From positions 1 through 63,399 of the forward strand of contig JACKIU010000004.1 of assembly GCA_020638295.1 (NCBI GenBank): 63,399 nucleotides of DNA, read 5' to 3'. A model generated the notes under the pieces. It saw nothing but the letters and a program-made list of their open reading frames with translations, had not been told where the DNA came from and searched no databases. How positions within the stretch are numbered: the first letter of the stretch is position 1; each line of letters opens with the position of its first letter. Source of the DNA: Rhodospirillales bacterium. GTDB taxonomy: Bacteria; Pseudomonadota; Alphaproteobacteria; Micavibrionales; Micavibrionaceae. Shown piece after piece: positions 33,881-43,368 of the stretch. A program made the position numbers and the translations under genes.

Positions 33881-36481
33881 CTAAGCCTTCAGACTCTTGC
33901 TGGCGATTTCATAGACATCCGGCGACAGCTCTTTTATAGAGACAATTCGCTCCAGCTCGGCCCGCATTTTCTCTTGACGATCCTGGGTATAACGCCGCCA
34001 TTCCCGCATCGGGGTCAGCAACCGCGCCGCAATCTGCGGGTTGATCGTGTTGAGCTCAAAAATCGCATCGCTTAAGAACGTATATCCCGATCCATCCACA
34101 ACATGAAACCCGACCGGGTTATTCATCGCAAACGCGGCGTAAAGTGCCCTCACTCTATTTGGATTTTTTATATTAAAATCAGAATGCTGTCGAAGTTTCT
34201 TGAGATTTTGAATGATGTCTGTACGCGTCGCTGAAGCTTGCAAAGAAAAGTACTTATCCACAACCAGTGGATAAGCCTTAAAGCGCATATAAAAATCATC
34301 AAACGCTTCGTCACGCTCGGCATTTTTATTATCCGCCAGCCGCGCCAGCGCCGCCACGCGGTCTGTCATATTATCAGCTTTGTCATACTGCGTCTTGGCC
34401 AGCTTCGCGCATCCTGTGCCATTCGTCGCGGTGAGCAGCCCCAGCGCCGCATTTTGCAACGCCCGCTGTCCCATCGCCTCAGGCGAAAGCGAAAACGCCC
34501 CCGCGCTGCGATTGGCGTTATACAGCTTTTGCAATTGCGGCTTATGGGTCCGCTTAATCGCCGCCAACAAGGTCTGACGGGCCTTATGAACTGCATCCGG
34601 GTCAATCACCGCGCGCTGCTGACCGATCAGCCCGACCGACGGCACACTCAACGCCCGCGCCATCAACGCCTTATCAACATCCGGGCTCAAAGCCTCTTCA
34701 ATCAACGCCCCGAAGGCCTCGAGAAACTGTGGGCAAATCTCCGTGCCGTCCTCATCGATCATAGCGTTCAGCATCCGCAAAATCAGCTCTTGCCCGGCTT
34801 CCCAGCGATTAAACCCGTCACTGTCATGACGCATCAAAAACGTCAGATCGGCATTGGACATCTCCGTTTCGAGACGCACCGGCGCGGAAAAACCCCGCAA
34901 AACAGAGGGCGCAGGCGGCTGCGCCACATTTTCAATCACAAAGCGCTGCGCCGCTTCACGCAAATCTAAAACCCGCGTTTCAATCAAATCCTGCCCGTTA
35001 TCGCCCAGCAAACCGATCGCCACCGGGATATGCATCGGCTTTTTACCCGCTTGTCCCGGCGTATCGGGGATTTCCTGCGTCAATTCGATGCTGTACGTCT
35101 TGTTTTTAGGCGAATATTCACCTCTAAAGCCGATTTTCGGCGTCCCGGCCTGAGAGTACCACAGCTTAAACTGTGATAAATCAATCCCGCTCGCCTCCGC
35201 CATACAGGCGACAAAATCATCGCAGGTCACCGCTTGCCCGTCATGACGCGAGAAATAGAGATCCGTCCCCTTGCGGTAATTCTCCGGCCCCAGAATTGTC
35301 CGCAACATCCGGATCACCTCGGCGCCCTTTTCATACACCGTCATCGTATAGAAGTTATTGATTTCAATATAGTTATCCGGCCGTATCGGGTGGGCGAGGG
35401 GACCGGAATCTTCAGGGAACTGCAAACGCCGCAAATGCGTGACATCATCAATCCGCTGTACGGCCGGTGAATTCATATCCGCCGAAAAACTCTGGTCTCG
35501 AAACACCGTCAGCCCTTCTTTCAAGGACAGCTGGAACCAGTCCCGACAGGTCACGCGGTTTCCACTCCAATTGTGGAAATATTCATGCGCAATCACGCTT
35601 TCCACCCTTAAAAAGTCCTGATCCGTCGCGGTATCCTGCGCGGCCAGAACAAGGGCCGTATTAAAGATATTCAGCGACGTATTCTCCATCGCCCCCATAT
35701 TAAAATCGCTGACAGCGACAATGTTGAACAGATCCAGCTCATATTCCAGCCCGTACGTATCCTCATCCCACTTCATCGATTTCTTCAGCGATTCCATGGC
35801 ATGGCCGCACTGATCCTCGTCGCCGGGCCGCACATAGATGTAAAGCTCAACGTCACGGCCGGATTTCGTCCTGTACGTGTCCTGAATATGCGTCAAATCC
35901 CCCGCCACCAGCGCAAACAGGTAACAGGGCTTTGGAAACGGATCATGCCAGACGGCATAATGCCGCCCGTGCGTCGCCTCACCGTGGTCGACACGGTTGC
36001 CGTTCGACAGCAAAACCGGGAAATGCGCCTTGCTCGCCTCAACACGTACAGTAAAAACACTCAACACATCCGGCCGATCTGGATAATACGTAATCGTTCG
36101 AAACCCTTCGGCCTCGCATTGTGTACAATAAGTACCCCCGGACTTATACAACCCCTCCAGCCGCGTATTGTCTTCCGGGTGAATCCGCGTCGTGATCTCC
36201 AGCGTAAAATCCTTCAAACCCGGGCAGGGCAGGGTAAGCCCCTGATCGTCCTTGTAATAATCCGAAAGCTTTTCACCATTCAGGCTGATATCCATCAGCT
36301 CCAGATGCTCCCCGTTCAGGAACATCTCCTCGCGGGCACCATCGGGCGCAGAGACCTGCATCACCGCTTTCACAATCGTATAGCCATCATGAATGTCAAA
36401 ATTCAGCTCAACCGCCTCAATTGTGTACGGATAGGGCTTATAATCTTTAAGATAAATCGTTTTCGGTGTGTCTGTTCTCAT
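33881..36481 (-). CDS. pepN: Aminopeptidase N (M1 family)
   Basis: This broad-specificity zinc aminopeptidase has 866 residues, matching E. coli PepN-type enzymes. The exopeptidase motif is GAMENTSLNIF. The zinc site is VIAHEYFHNWSGNRVT (HExxH) with the third ligand Glu in LSLKEGLTVFRDQSF. The C-terminal helical domain is complete. The protein is cytoplasmic, with no signal peptide. It is divergent from a GNAT gene 16 bases away. Confidence 0.95.
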   Translation of the reverse strand: MRTDTPKTIYLKDYKPYPYTIEAVELNFDIHDGYTIVKAVMQVSAPDGAREEMFLNGEHLELMDISLNGEKLSDYYKDDQGLTLPCPGLKDFTLEITTRIHPEDNTRLEGLYKSGGTYCTQCEAEGFRTITYYPDRPDVLSVFTVRVEASKAHFPVLLSNGNRVDHGEATHGRHYAVWHDPFPKPCYLFALVAGDLTHIQDTYRTKSGRDVELYIYVRPGDEDQCGHAMESLKKSMKWDEDTYGLEYELDLFNIVAVSDFNMGAMENTSLNIFNTALVLAAQDTATDQDFLRVESVIAHEYFHNWSGNRVTCRDWFQLSLKEGLTVFRDQSFSADMNSPAVQRIDDVTHLRRLQFPEDSGPLAHPIRPDNYIEINNFYTMTVYEKGAEVIRMLRTILGPENYRKGTDLYFSRHDGQAVTCDDFVACMAEASGIDLSQFKLWYSQAGTPKIGFRGEYSPKNKTYSIELTQEIPDTPGQAGKKPMHIPVAIGLLGDNGQDLIETRVLDLREAAQRFVIENVAQPPAPSVLRGFSAPVRLETEMSNADLTFLMRHDSDGFNRWEAGQELILRMLNAMIDEDGTEICPQFLEAFGALIEEALSPDVDKALMARALSVPSVGLIGQQRAVIDPDAVHKARQTLLAAIKRTHKPQLQKLYNANRSAGAFSLSPEAMGQRALQNAALGLLTATNGTGCAKLAKTQYDKADNMTDRVAALARLADNKNAERDEAFDDFYMRFKAYPLVVDKYFSLQASATRTDIIQNLKKLRQHSDFNIKNPNRVRALYAAFAMNNPVGFHVVDGSGYTFLSDAIFELNTINPQIAARLLTPMREWRRYTQDRQEKMRAELERIVSIKELSPDVYEIASKSLKA

Positions 36482-36496
36482 GATTTAATAGAGTGC

Positions 36497-37054
36497 ATGA
36501 AAACACCGATTTTGGAAACCCAGCGTTTAATTTTACGCCCAATTTCTTTAGATGACGCTCCAGCCATCCAAAAACATTTTAACAATTGGGAAATTATTCA
36601 AAACTTGAGTATGCAAGTTCCGTGGCCATACCCCGATGATGGTGCGGAAACATTTATACGGGATAGTGTGCTACCCAGAATTGCCGAAAAGGGAAATATG
36701 ATCTGGGTTTTAGTTTCAAAATTCGGGTCTGACGAAGCCATCGGTATCATTGATTTTGGGCAAAATGAAACCAAACATGGAGATCGTGGTTTTTGGATTG
36801 CTGAAGAATTTCAAGGGCAGGGACTTATGAGTGAGGCTGTCGTCTGCGTCAATGATTTCTTGTTTTTTGAATTGGGTTTAGAAAAATTCAGAGTTACGAA
36901 CGCGAAAAACAATGAAGCATCCCGCAAGGTTAAACAAAAAACAGGTGCTCAATTCATCGGAATGCAGAAATTAAAGCACCATAATGGTGAAGAGGAGTCT
37001 GAAATTTGGGAAGTCACCCGCGAAAATTGGGCCAGAATTCGTGATAAAACTTGA
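36497..37054 (+). CDS. GNAT-family N-acetyltransferase (RimJ/RimL-like)
   Basis: The start at 36497 (MKTPILETQRLILRPISLDD) gives 185 residues; upstream frame lies antisense to pepN and is not coding. The acetyl-CoA loop is visible around GFWIAEEFQGQGLMSEAVVC, followed by LGLEKFRVTNAKNNEASRKV. Such enzymes acetylate protein N-termini or small amines, and the substrate cannot be read from sequence. The gene is AT-richer than its neighbours. The 147 bases after it hold no gene. Confidence 0.88.
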   Translation: MKTPILETQRLILRPISLDDAPAIQKHFNNWEIIQNLSMQVPWPYPDDGAETFIRDSVLPRIAEKGNMIWVLVSKFGSDEAIGIIDFGQNETKHGDRGFWIAEEFQGQGLMSEAVVCVNDFLFFELGLEKFRVTNAKNNEASRKVKQKTGAQFIGMQKLKHHNGEEESEIWEVTRENWARIRDKT

Positions 37055-37201
37055 CAAAATAGGAATAATTTCATAAATTATCCGTCAATATGGCGCTACA
37101 CGTGCGCCTGCCGCTTGGGATAGGGCTCGCCCCCTCCCGCAAAAAATAAAAAACAAAGTGATGAACGTGAATATCTTTTATATATCAGGTGGTTACACGC
37201 A

Positions 37202-38356
37202 CTAATCCTGCAAGACCATATCATTGCGATGCACAAGCGCGCTACGCCCGGCATAGCCCAGAATAGCCGGGATTTCGTCGCTACTCTTGCCGATAATTTT
37301 CTGCGCATCGTCGGAGGAATAGGCCGACAGCCCCATCCCCAAACGATCACCGTTGGGATGTTTAATTTCCACGACATCTCCACGCTGAAAATGCCCTTCA
37401 AGTGCCACAACTCCAACCGGAAGCAGGCTTTTCCCACCTTTAAGCGCTTTTGAAGCCCCCTTATCGAGGATATAGGCGCCTTTCGGGCGTAAATGCGCGC
37501 TCATCCAGCGTTTTTTTGCCGTTTGAGTGCTTTTTTGCGCCAAAAACAGCGTTGTACGTGTTTCGGAATTGTTTGCAGTATCATGTAAAGCATGCGGTTC
37601 CAGACCATCCGCAATAATCAGATGAATGCCGGTACTCGTAGCCGCCTGCGCGGCCTCGACCTTGCTCTTCATCCCGCCGGTGCTCAGCCCCGGCACCGCA
37701 TCTCCAGCCATTTTCACATGTTCATCGGTAATCTTTTCAACCAAGGGAATATGCACGGCCTCCGGATTATGCCCCGGATGATCGGTGTAAAGTCCGTCAG
37801 TCGTGGACAACAAGATCACCGCATCGGCATCAATCATCTGCGCCACACGTGCGGCCAGCCGGTCATTGTCGCCAAAGCGGATTTCCCCGGTCGAAATTGT
37901 GTCATTCTCGTTAATTACCGGAATGATGCCCTGATCCATCAAGGCGCTCAGCGTTGCGCGCGCATTCAAATGCATCCGCCAGTTTTCCGTCTCCGACATC
38001 GTGATCAAGACTTGCGCCAACTCAAGACCTTGATGGGCAAAGCTTTGATGATAACCATGAAACAAATGATATTGCCCGACGGCCGAGGCCGCCTGCTTCT
38101 TTTCCAGCGGAATTGCTGCCGGCGGCGTATTCATATCGATATGCAAGGCTTTACGCCCCAGCGCCACCGCGCCGGAGGTCACAATCACCACCTGCTTGCC
38201 CTGATCGCGCAAATCCTTCACGTCCTCGGCTAGAGCATCCAGCCAGTCCTGATGCACGCCGCTCCCGTCGCTTTGCGTCACCAAAGCCGTACCGATCTTG
38301 ATCACCAGCGTTTGGCCGCTTTTAAGAATATCAACTGTACGTGTCTTGGAACTCAC
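37202..38356 (-). CDS. proB: Glutamate 5-kinase
   Basis: This is the first step of proline synthesis. The amino-acid kinase domain starts LVIKIGTALVTQ and contains NARATLSALMDQGIIPVINE, NDRLAARVAQMIDADAVILL and GLSTGGMKSKVEAAQAA. A C-terminal PUA domain at about residues 295-370 contains DKGASKALKGGKSLLPVGVV. At 384 residues it is full length. It overlaps obgE by four bases; the partner proA is at 17.8-19.0 kb. Confidence 0.95.
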   Translation of the reverse strand: MSSKTRTVDILKSGQTLVIKIGTALVTQSDGSGVHQDWLDALAEDVKDLRDQGKQVVIVTSGAVALGRKALHIDMNTPPAAIPLEKKQAASAVGQYHLFHGYHQSFAHQGLELAQVLITMSETENWRMHLNARATLSALMDQGIIPVINENDTISTGEIRFGDNDRLAARVAQMIDADAVILLSTTDGLYTDHPGHNPEAVHIPLVEKITDEHVKMAGDAVPGLSTGGMKSKVEAAQAATSTGIHLIIADGLEPHALHDTANNSETRTTLFLAQKSTQTAKKRWMSAHLRPKGAYILDKGASKALKGGKSLLPVGVVALEGHFQRGDVVEIKHPNGDRLGMGLSAYSSDDAQKIIGKSSDEIPAILGYAGRSALVHRNDMVLQD

Positions 38357-39381
38357 GGCGCAAACTCCTCATTCTGAGGCAGGGCGCTTGCTTTGGCCTT
38401 TTCTATAGCGCTGTCCAAAGCATACACAACCTCGGAAACACCTTCCCCTGACACCGCAGAGATTCTATACACAGGCTTGTCCACAACGGCGCGCAAGGCT
38501 TTTGCCTGCTCCTCGGCAAGCTCTGGACCCAACGCGTCCACCTTATTCAAAGCGATAATTTCTTCTTTTTTATCAAGATGATGCCCGTATTCTTTCAATT
38601 CATTTCTTATCGTGGTGTACGCCTCAGCGACATCATCTTGCGTGCAATCAATCAAATGCAAAATCACATTGGTTCGCTCAATATGGCCGAGAAAACGATC
38701 TCCGAGACCATGGCCTTCGTGTGCCCCCTCAATCAGGCCGGGAATATCCGCAATCACAATCTCGTGATCGCCAGCCCTCACCACCCCCAGATTGGGATGC
38801 AACGTCGTAAACGGATAATCCGCAATCTTCGGCTTGGCATTTGAACACGCCGCCAAAAATGTAGATTTTCCGGCATTCGGCAGGCCCACCAGCCCCGCAT
38901 CGGCAATCAGCTTTAGCCGCAGCCACACGCCCACTTCTTGTCCCGGCCAGCCCGGCGTGGCTTTACGCGGCGCTTGGTTAGTTGCACTCTTATAATGCGC
39001 ATTGCCAAAGCCGCCATCACCGCCCTTCAGAAACACCATCCGCTCGCCATCCTGTGTGAAATCGGCCAGCACCGTTTCTTTATCTTCATCCAAAATCTGC
39101 GTCCCCACCGGTACGCGAATAATGCAATCATCCCCGCCAGCGCCCGTACGATTGGCGCCTTTGCCGTTTTCGCCGGGCCGCGCGCGGAAATGTTGCTGAT
39201 AGCGAAAATCGATCAGGGTATTCAGCGTCCCGACCACTTCGAAAACGACATCCCCGCCACGGCCGCCGTTTCCACCGTCCGGCCCGCCAAATTCGACATA
39301 TTTCTCACGCCGAAAGCTCACGCAGCCCGGCCCACCGTGTCCGCTCCGTAAGTAAATCTTTGCTTCGTCTAAAAACTTCAT
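38353..39381 (-). CDS. obgE: GTPase ObgE/CgtA
   Basis: This essential ribosome-associated GTPase has 342 residues. The Gly-rich Obg domain (about residues 1-158) starts MKFLDEAKIYLRSGHGGPGC. The G domain has GLPNAGKSTFLAACSNAKP (G1), DYPFTTLHPNLGVV (G2), DIPGLIEGAHEGHGLG (G3) and NKVD (G4). There is no C-terminal extra domain. It lies between rpmA and proB in a common alphaproteobacterial order. Confidence 0.96.
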   Translation of the reverse strand: MKFLDEAKIYLRSGHGGPGCVSFRREKYVEFGGPDGGNGGRGGDVVFEVVGTLNTLIDFRYQQHFRARPGENGKGANRTGAGGDDCIIRVPVGTQILDEDKETVLADFTQDGERMVFLKGGDGGFGNAHYKSATNQAPRKATPGWPGQEVGVWLRLKLIADAGLVGLPNAGKSTFLAACSNAKPKIADYPFTTLHPNLGVVRAGDHEIVIADIPGLIEGAHEGHGLGDRFLGHIERTNVILHLIDCTQDDVAEAYTTIRNELKEYGHHLDKKEEIIALNKVDALGPELAEEQAKALRAVVDKPVYRISAVSGEGVSEVVYALDSAIEKAKASALPQNEEFAP

Positions 39382-39399
39382 AAAAAAAATCCCTCACAT

Positions 39400-39500
39400 G
39401 TCATCCCGACTGAGCGGTAGCGAATGGAGGGATCTTGTTTTTATCGTACGTTGGTCAGATCCCTCGACTTCAGCCCTGGCGGGCTTCCGCTCGGGATGAC
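39400..39500. repeat. Dispersed palindromic repeat between rpmA and obgE
   Basis: It runs from GTCATCCCGACTGAGCGG to CGCTCGGGATGAC over 101 bp, with arms GGAGGGATCTTG and CAGATCCCTCGA. It separates rpmA from obgE and could form a strong hairpin in the operon mRNA. Confidence 0.78.
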
Positions 39501-39510
39501 ATCTTTTTGC

Positions 39511-39798
39511 CTATTCAGCGGCTTGCTGGTTTGCGGCTGTATCGTTAGCCGGCACAACATTCACAACCGGACGGTCGCTAGAGCCGCGTGTAAACAACAC
39601 CTCACCATCAACCAGCGAAAAGATTGTGTGGTCTTTACCCAGACCGACATTCTTGCCCGGCTTGTACTTCGTGCCGCGCTGACGCACAAGAATGTTACCT
39701 GCCAGCACGTTCTCACCGGCATATTTCTTAACGCCGAGACGACGACCCGCTGAATCGCGACCGTTTCTGGAACTCCCGCCTGCTTTCTTGTGTGCCAT
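39511..39798 (-). CDS. rpmA: 50S ribosomal protein L27
   Basis: The 95-residue protein begins MAHKKAGGSSRNGRDSAGRR, the peptidyl-transferase-reaching N-terminus with no Firmicute-type cleavable leader. It continues with GVKKYAGENVLAGNILVRQR and GKDHTIFSLVDGEV. It follows rplU after 37 bases. Confidence 0.97.
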   Translation of the reverse strand: MAHKKAGGSSRNGRDSAGRRLGVKKYAGENVLAGNILVRQRGTKYKPGKNVGLGKDHTIFSLVDGEVLFTRGSSDRPVVNVVPANDTAANQQAAE

Positions 39799-39835
39799 GC
39801 TTCAATCTCCCTAAAAAATGAATGTGTGTAAGGCC

Positions 39836-40138
39836 TTAGGCCGCTTTAATGTCCGTAATTTGCAGCAAGGTCAGATCCTGACGATGGCCTTTTTTACGGC
39901 GATAGTTCTGACGACGTCTTTTCTTAAAAATCGTAATTTTCGGGCCGCGCTTTTGCTCAAGCACCTTGGCCACAACCTTGGCGCCTTTCACCAAAGGTGC
40001 GCCGATTTTACCGTCTACAAACAGAACCTCGTCAAGATCGACAGATTTACCGGCTTCAACATCCAGTTTTTCGACCTCGATTTTGTCGTCCTTTTGAACT
40101 TTGTACTGCTTTCCACCTGTGCGAATAACTGCAAACAT
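39836..40138 (-). CDS. rplU: 50S ribosomal protein L21
   Basis: The 100-residue protein begins MFAVIRTGGKQYKVQKDDKI and has the basic RNA-binding stretch KITIFKKRRRQNYRRKKGHR near the C-terminus. It is the first gene of the rplU-rpmA-obgE-proB operon, with a good promoter 73 bases upstream. Confidence 0.97.
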   Translation of the reverse strand: MFAVIRTGGKQYKVQKDDKIEVEKLDVEAGKSVDLDEVLFVDGKIGAPLVKGAKVVAKVLEQKRGPKITIFKKRRRQNYRRKKGHRQDLTLLQITDIKAA

Positions 40139-40210
40139 GTCTTATCTCACTTAAATTCTTAAAATCCGCGGCTCAGCCCGCTTTTTTGTGCATTATGCCC
40201 GAAGCACCGA

Positions 40211-40238
40211 AATATACACATCCGGCAAAGGGTGTCAA
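40211..40238 (-). promoter_or_regulatory. Putative promoter of rplU-rpmA
   Basis: On the minus strand a consensus TTGACA (40238-40233) and TATATT (40216-40211) are separated by 16 bases. The leader to the rplU ATG is about 65 bases. The promoter lies directly after the zupT-like stop codon. Confidence 0.6.
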
Positions 40239-40248
40239 GAAAATGATG

Positions 40249-41046
40249 CTATTTAAACAAAATCAGGCTCAGCGCAATGCTCGCCATGCCAATCACCATA
40301 CCGTACACAGCATCATGCCCGCTCGAATAGCGCTTGGCCGTGGGCAAAAGCTCATCCAGAGACAGATACACCATCGCCCCGGCAATCACCCCGAATACGC
40401 TGCCAAACACGTACGGTGTCAAAAACGGCGCCAGCACCAGATAGCCGAGCAGGGCGCCAATCGGTTCGGCCACCGCTGATAGCAAACAAGCCAACAATGT
40501 CAAACGTTTATCGCCCGTTGCATAGTAAACGGGAATAGCGATTGATATCCCCTCAGGAATATTATGGATGGCAATCGCAAAGGCCAAAGACGTTCCCACC
40601 ACCGGGTCTTCGAGCGTGGCAAAAAATGTCGCCATCCCTTCAGGAAAGTTGTGAACCGTAATCGCCAGTGCGGCGAGCAACCCCACACGCTTAAGATGGG
40701 ACTTGTTCTCATCATGCGGCGCGGTTAGCTTGTTATGCGGATTGGGGATCAACCGGTCAATCGACGCCAGCAAAGCCAAACCGCAGAAAAACGCCACCGT
40801 TGCGCTCGTGTAGGCTTCTTTTTCCGGCAGCATGTCACTAAAGGATTGGAAAGACTTCCAAAAAATCTCGACCAGCGAAATATAAACCATCGCCCCGCCG
40901 GCAAACGCCAGCCCGAACGCCAGCATCCGCGGATTGGATTCGTGCGCCCGAAAGATCGACAATCCGCCAATCATTGTGGCAAACGCCGCCGCAACGCAAA
41001 TGCCCAGAGCGGTAAGCACGGGAGGGGAGAAGAGATCATAGACCAT
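40249..41046 (-). CDS. zupT: ZIP-family divalent metal transporter (ZupT-like)
   Basis: The start at 41046 (MVYDLFSPPVLTALGI) is chosen because the longer frame adds only non-hydrophobic residues. The 265-residue protein has about eight membrane helices. The metal-binding motifs are HNFPEGMATFFATL and IAIHNIPEGISIAIPV in helices IV and V, characteristic of ZupT/GufA zinc and iron importers. It precedes rplU on the same strand but with a separate promoter. Confidence 0.92.
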   Translation of the reverse strand: MVYDLFSPPVLTALGICVAAAFATMIGGLSIFRAHESNPRMLAFGLAFAGGAMVYISLVEIFWKSFQSFSDMLPEKEAYTSATVAFFCGLALLASIDRLIPNPHNKLTAPHDENKSHLKRVGLLAALAITVHNFPEGMATFFATLEDPVVGTSLAFAIAIHNIPEGISIAIPVYYATGDKRLTLLACLLSAVAEPIGALLGYLVLAPFLTPYVFGSVFGVIAGAMVYLSLDELLPTAKRYSSGHDAVYGMVIGMASIALSLILFK

Positions 41047-41112
41047 GAAGGAAGTTATACGCCCCGATCGACGACAAAGCAATGTAACCCCTATCGGTGC
41101 ATCCCATTATTC

Positions 41113-42210
41113 TCACTCAAGCAAATCCTCAAAACGCGCAATTACATTTTTCTCATCAAATGTTGTCGGCAATAAGGAAGGCGCAAAGCTGCGCTTTGAT
41201 AAAGGGAAAATAGCCTTCATCTTTTCAAGAAACCCCCCCATATCCGGAACGAGATCAATGGCCCCCTCTTCAGTCAGCGCCGCAATTTCGGCAATTCCCC
41301 CGGAGCTGTCCGTCGCAATAACCGGCGTCCCACACGCCAGCGCCTCTAAAGCCACATTGGGCAGCCCCTCAAACCGGGAAGGCAACAAAAAACAATCGGC
41401 CCCGGCATAATAAGGCCAAGGATTTGAAACTAAACCAGGAAGCAGAATTTGATTGCTTAACCCATATTGGCTGACTAATCTTTCCAAAAGAGGGCGCTCT
41501 TCCCCTTCACCCAAAATGGAAAGTACCCATTTATGATCGGACTTAAAATTGGCAAGCGCTGCGATAAGGCGATCATAACCTTTTTGAGAATGGAGACGGC
41601 CGGCCGCAACAAACTGAACGGTATCCTCAGAAACGTTGTGAAACCTCAATACACTCTCATCATTCTCCCGGATTTTCTCGATAGAAACAGGGTTATATAA
41701 AAGCACATGATTTTCATCACTAATTTTCAAATCTTTAGTAAATTCATCAATGATTGTCTGTGCAGGGCTAATCACGATATCCGCCCACGGGTATAAAACC
41801 CTATATGCTAGCCGAATAATGGGGGCAAAGCGTGAATGCTCGTCATCAAAAAAGGACGGCGTAATAGCCTCGCGAACAATAAAACGGGTTTTCGGGAAAA
41901 GGGGCTTAAGCAGCAGCAACACAAAATTCATATGAGCCATCGTGGAAACGATAACATCCGGTTTTATGCGTCTAAGCTCGCGGTAAAGTTTGAAAATGCC
42001 CCGTGAAACATGCCGTTTTTGCAGATCTTGTATCTGAATCTCTGAGGAAATAAGACTTTCGAGCACCCCGCCCCCCTGAACGACAATCAGCGTGGGAAAA
42101 AATTTTTGACGGTTAATACCATTCATTAATGTAATCAAAACACGCTCAGCCCCCCCCGCATCCAAAGCAGGAAGAACAAAAACAGTTTTGTACGATTTTT
42201 TGTAAGTCAT
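41113..42210 (-). CDS. Glycosyltransferase family 4 protein
   Basis: This is a GT-B fold enzyme of 365 residues. The N-terminal acceptor domain starts VFVLPALDAGGAERVLITLM. The C-terminal donor site has VAAGRLHSQKGYDRLIAAL and the E-x7-E segment PSRFEGLPNVALEALACGTP. It probably adds a sugar to a surface glycan on the cytoplasmic side. It is the last gene of the minus-strand glycan operon, seven bases after the second glycosyltransferase. Confidence 0.9.
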   Translation of the reverse strand: MTYKKSYKTVFVLPALDAGGAERVLITLMNGINRQKFFPTLIVVQGGGVLESLISSEIQIQDLQKRHVSRGIFKLYRELRRIKPDVIVSTMAHMNFVLLLLKPLFPKTRFIVREAITPSFFDDEHSRFAPIIRLAYRVLYPWADIVISPAQTIIDEFTKDLKISDENHVLLYNPVSIEKIRENDESVLRFHNVSEDTVQFVAAGRLHSQKGYDRLIAALANFKSDHKWVLSILGEGEERPLLERLVSQYGLSNQILLPGLVSNPWPYYAGADCFLLPSRFEGLPNVALEALACGTPVIATDSSGGIAEIAALTEEGAIDLVPDMGGFLEKMKAIFPLSKRSFAPSLLPTTFDEKNVIARFEDLLE

Positions 42211-42217
42211 AAATTCC

Positions 42218-43354
42218 CTAAAACTCCTTACTGGAAACCAATGGCTTTAAAACATTTCGCGCACGCATATCCCAAGTATAGTGTTTTTTCAGTGTGCCAT
42301 AGGCCTCTTGCGCTAATTTTTTCATGAAAGTGCGGTTCTTCTTAAGCTCCTGAATCGCATCACGCCAACCAGAAACATCAGCAGGATCGACCAGTAAGGC
42401 ATTCTGCCTATGGGTAAGAATTTCCCTTAAAACAGGAATATCGGACGCAATAATAGGCTTACAATACGACATATACTCAAAAATCTTAAGCGGTGAGGTC
42501 CAACGGCCAATATCATAACTTTTTGAAAGCATGCTTTTTTTTTGGATAGGGGCTAAAAAAGCATCAATATCAACACATTGTTCAAGAAGATTCCCGTGTT
42601 CAACGTGGCCATGAAAAATAAAATTATCTGTTTTTATACAGCGTGACCAAAAATCAATTTGATCAGGAGAACCGCCCCACAAATGAAATTCTTCTTCAGG
42701 GCATAGACTGGCAAGTTCAACAAGAAGGCCCATCCCTTTGCCTTCCATAAGCTTGCCGGTATAGCCCAACTTAAAAGAGTGCTTGTCTACAACCGGGCCT
42801 TTTTGATTAGCAGAAGCGGGATATAAATCTGCTCCATCATGTGCAACGATAATTTTTTCAGAAACAAGTCCAGAGTAGGTCCGTAAATAATCATCCTTAA
42901 GAACTTGGGAAATGACAACAAGATGCGAAAAGTTTTTCTGTCCGAAAAGCCAGGCTTCCAAACGTTTTTCGAGAAAATTTCTAGGAAGAGCATGGGCTTC
43001 AAGCACCACAGAACGATCACGGTAAAACAGAGAAGCCAGCCCAGCGGCATATATATAGCGGCTATAAAAAACATCTGGAACAAATGTGGATTTTTTCAAA
43101 TCGATAAAAACCTTCAGAAGATAAAAAACATTCCATAACCATTTCCACATGCAAACGGATATAGTCTTCAAACGAAAATTCTTTTCAACGCCATAGATGT
43201 GAAATATATCCTGATGCGAATCGTCTTTGCCTTCTAACGCATAAAGCAGAACATCATGATGGTTTCGTGCAAGCGCCGCACACATTTTCATAACATGCAC
43301 GGAATTCGCGTGCGAAGAAGGAAGCTGCGAAGAAGAAAGATAAACAATTCTCAT
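42218..43354 (-). CDS. Glycosyltransferase family 4 protein
   Basis: The 378-residue GT-B enzyme starts MRIVYLSSSQLPSSHANSVH. It has KLGYTGKLMEGKGMGLLVEL at the donor-domain entry and the E-x7-E-like WTSPLKIFEYMSYCKPIIAS. The donor and acceptor cannot be read. It is AT-rich relative to the housekeeping genes. It lies between the capsule-synthesis-like gene and the other GT4 gene. Confidence 0.9.
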   Translation of the reverse strand: MRIVYLSSSQLPSSHANSVHVMKMCAALARNHHDVLLYALEGKDDSHQDIFHIYGVEKNFRLKTISVCMWKWLWNVFYLLKVFIDLKKSTFVPDVFYSRYIYAAGLASLFYRDRSVVLEAHALPRNFLEKRLEAWLFGQKNFSHLVVISQVLKDDYLRTYSGLVSEKIIVAHDGADLYPASANQKGPVVDKHSFKLGYTGKLMEGKGMGLLVELASLCPEEEFHLWGGSPDQIDFWSRCIKTDNFIFHGHVEHGNLLEQCVDIDAFLAPIQKKSMLSKSYDIGRWTSPLKIFEYMSYCKPIIASDIPVLREILTHRQNALLVDPADVSGWRDAIQELKKNRTFMKKLAQEAYGTLKKHYTWDMRARNVLKPLVSSKEF

Positions 43355-43368
43355 TCCTGAAATCCAGG

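Noticed and set aside
35801..36496. Long upstream extension of the GNAT frame
   Set aside because: It is antisense to well-conserved pepN codons; the GNAT family start is at 36497.
37055..37201. Possible small gene between the GNAT gene and proB
   Set aside because: Short, AT-rich, with no convincing start site or family-like peptide in any frame.
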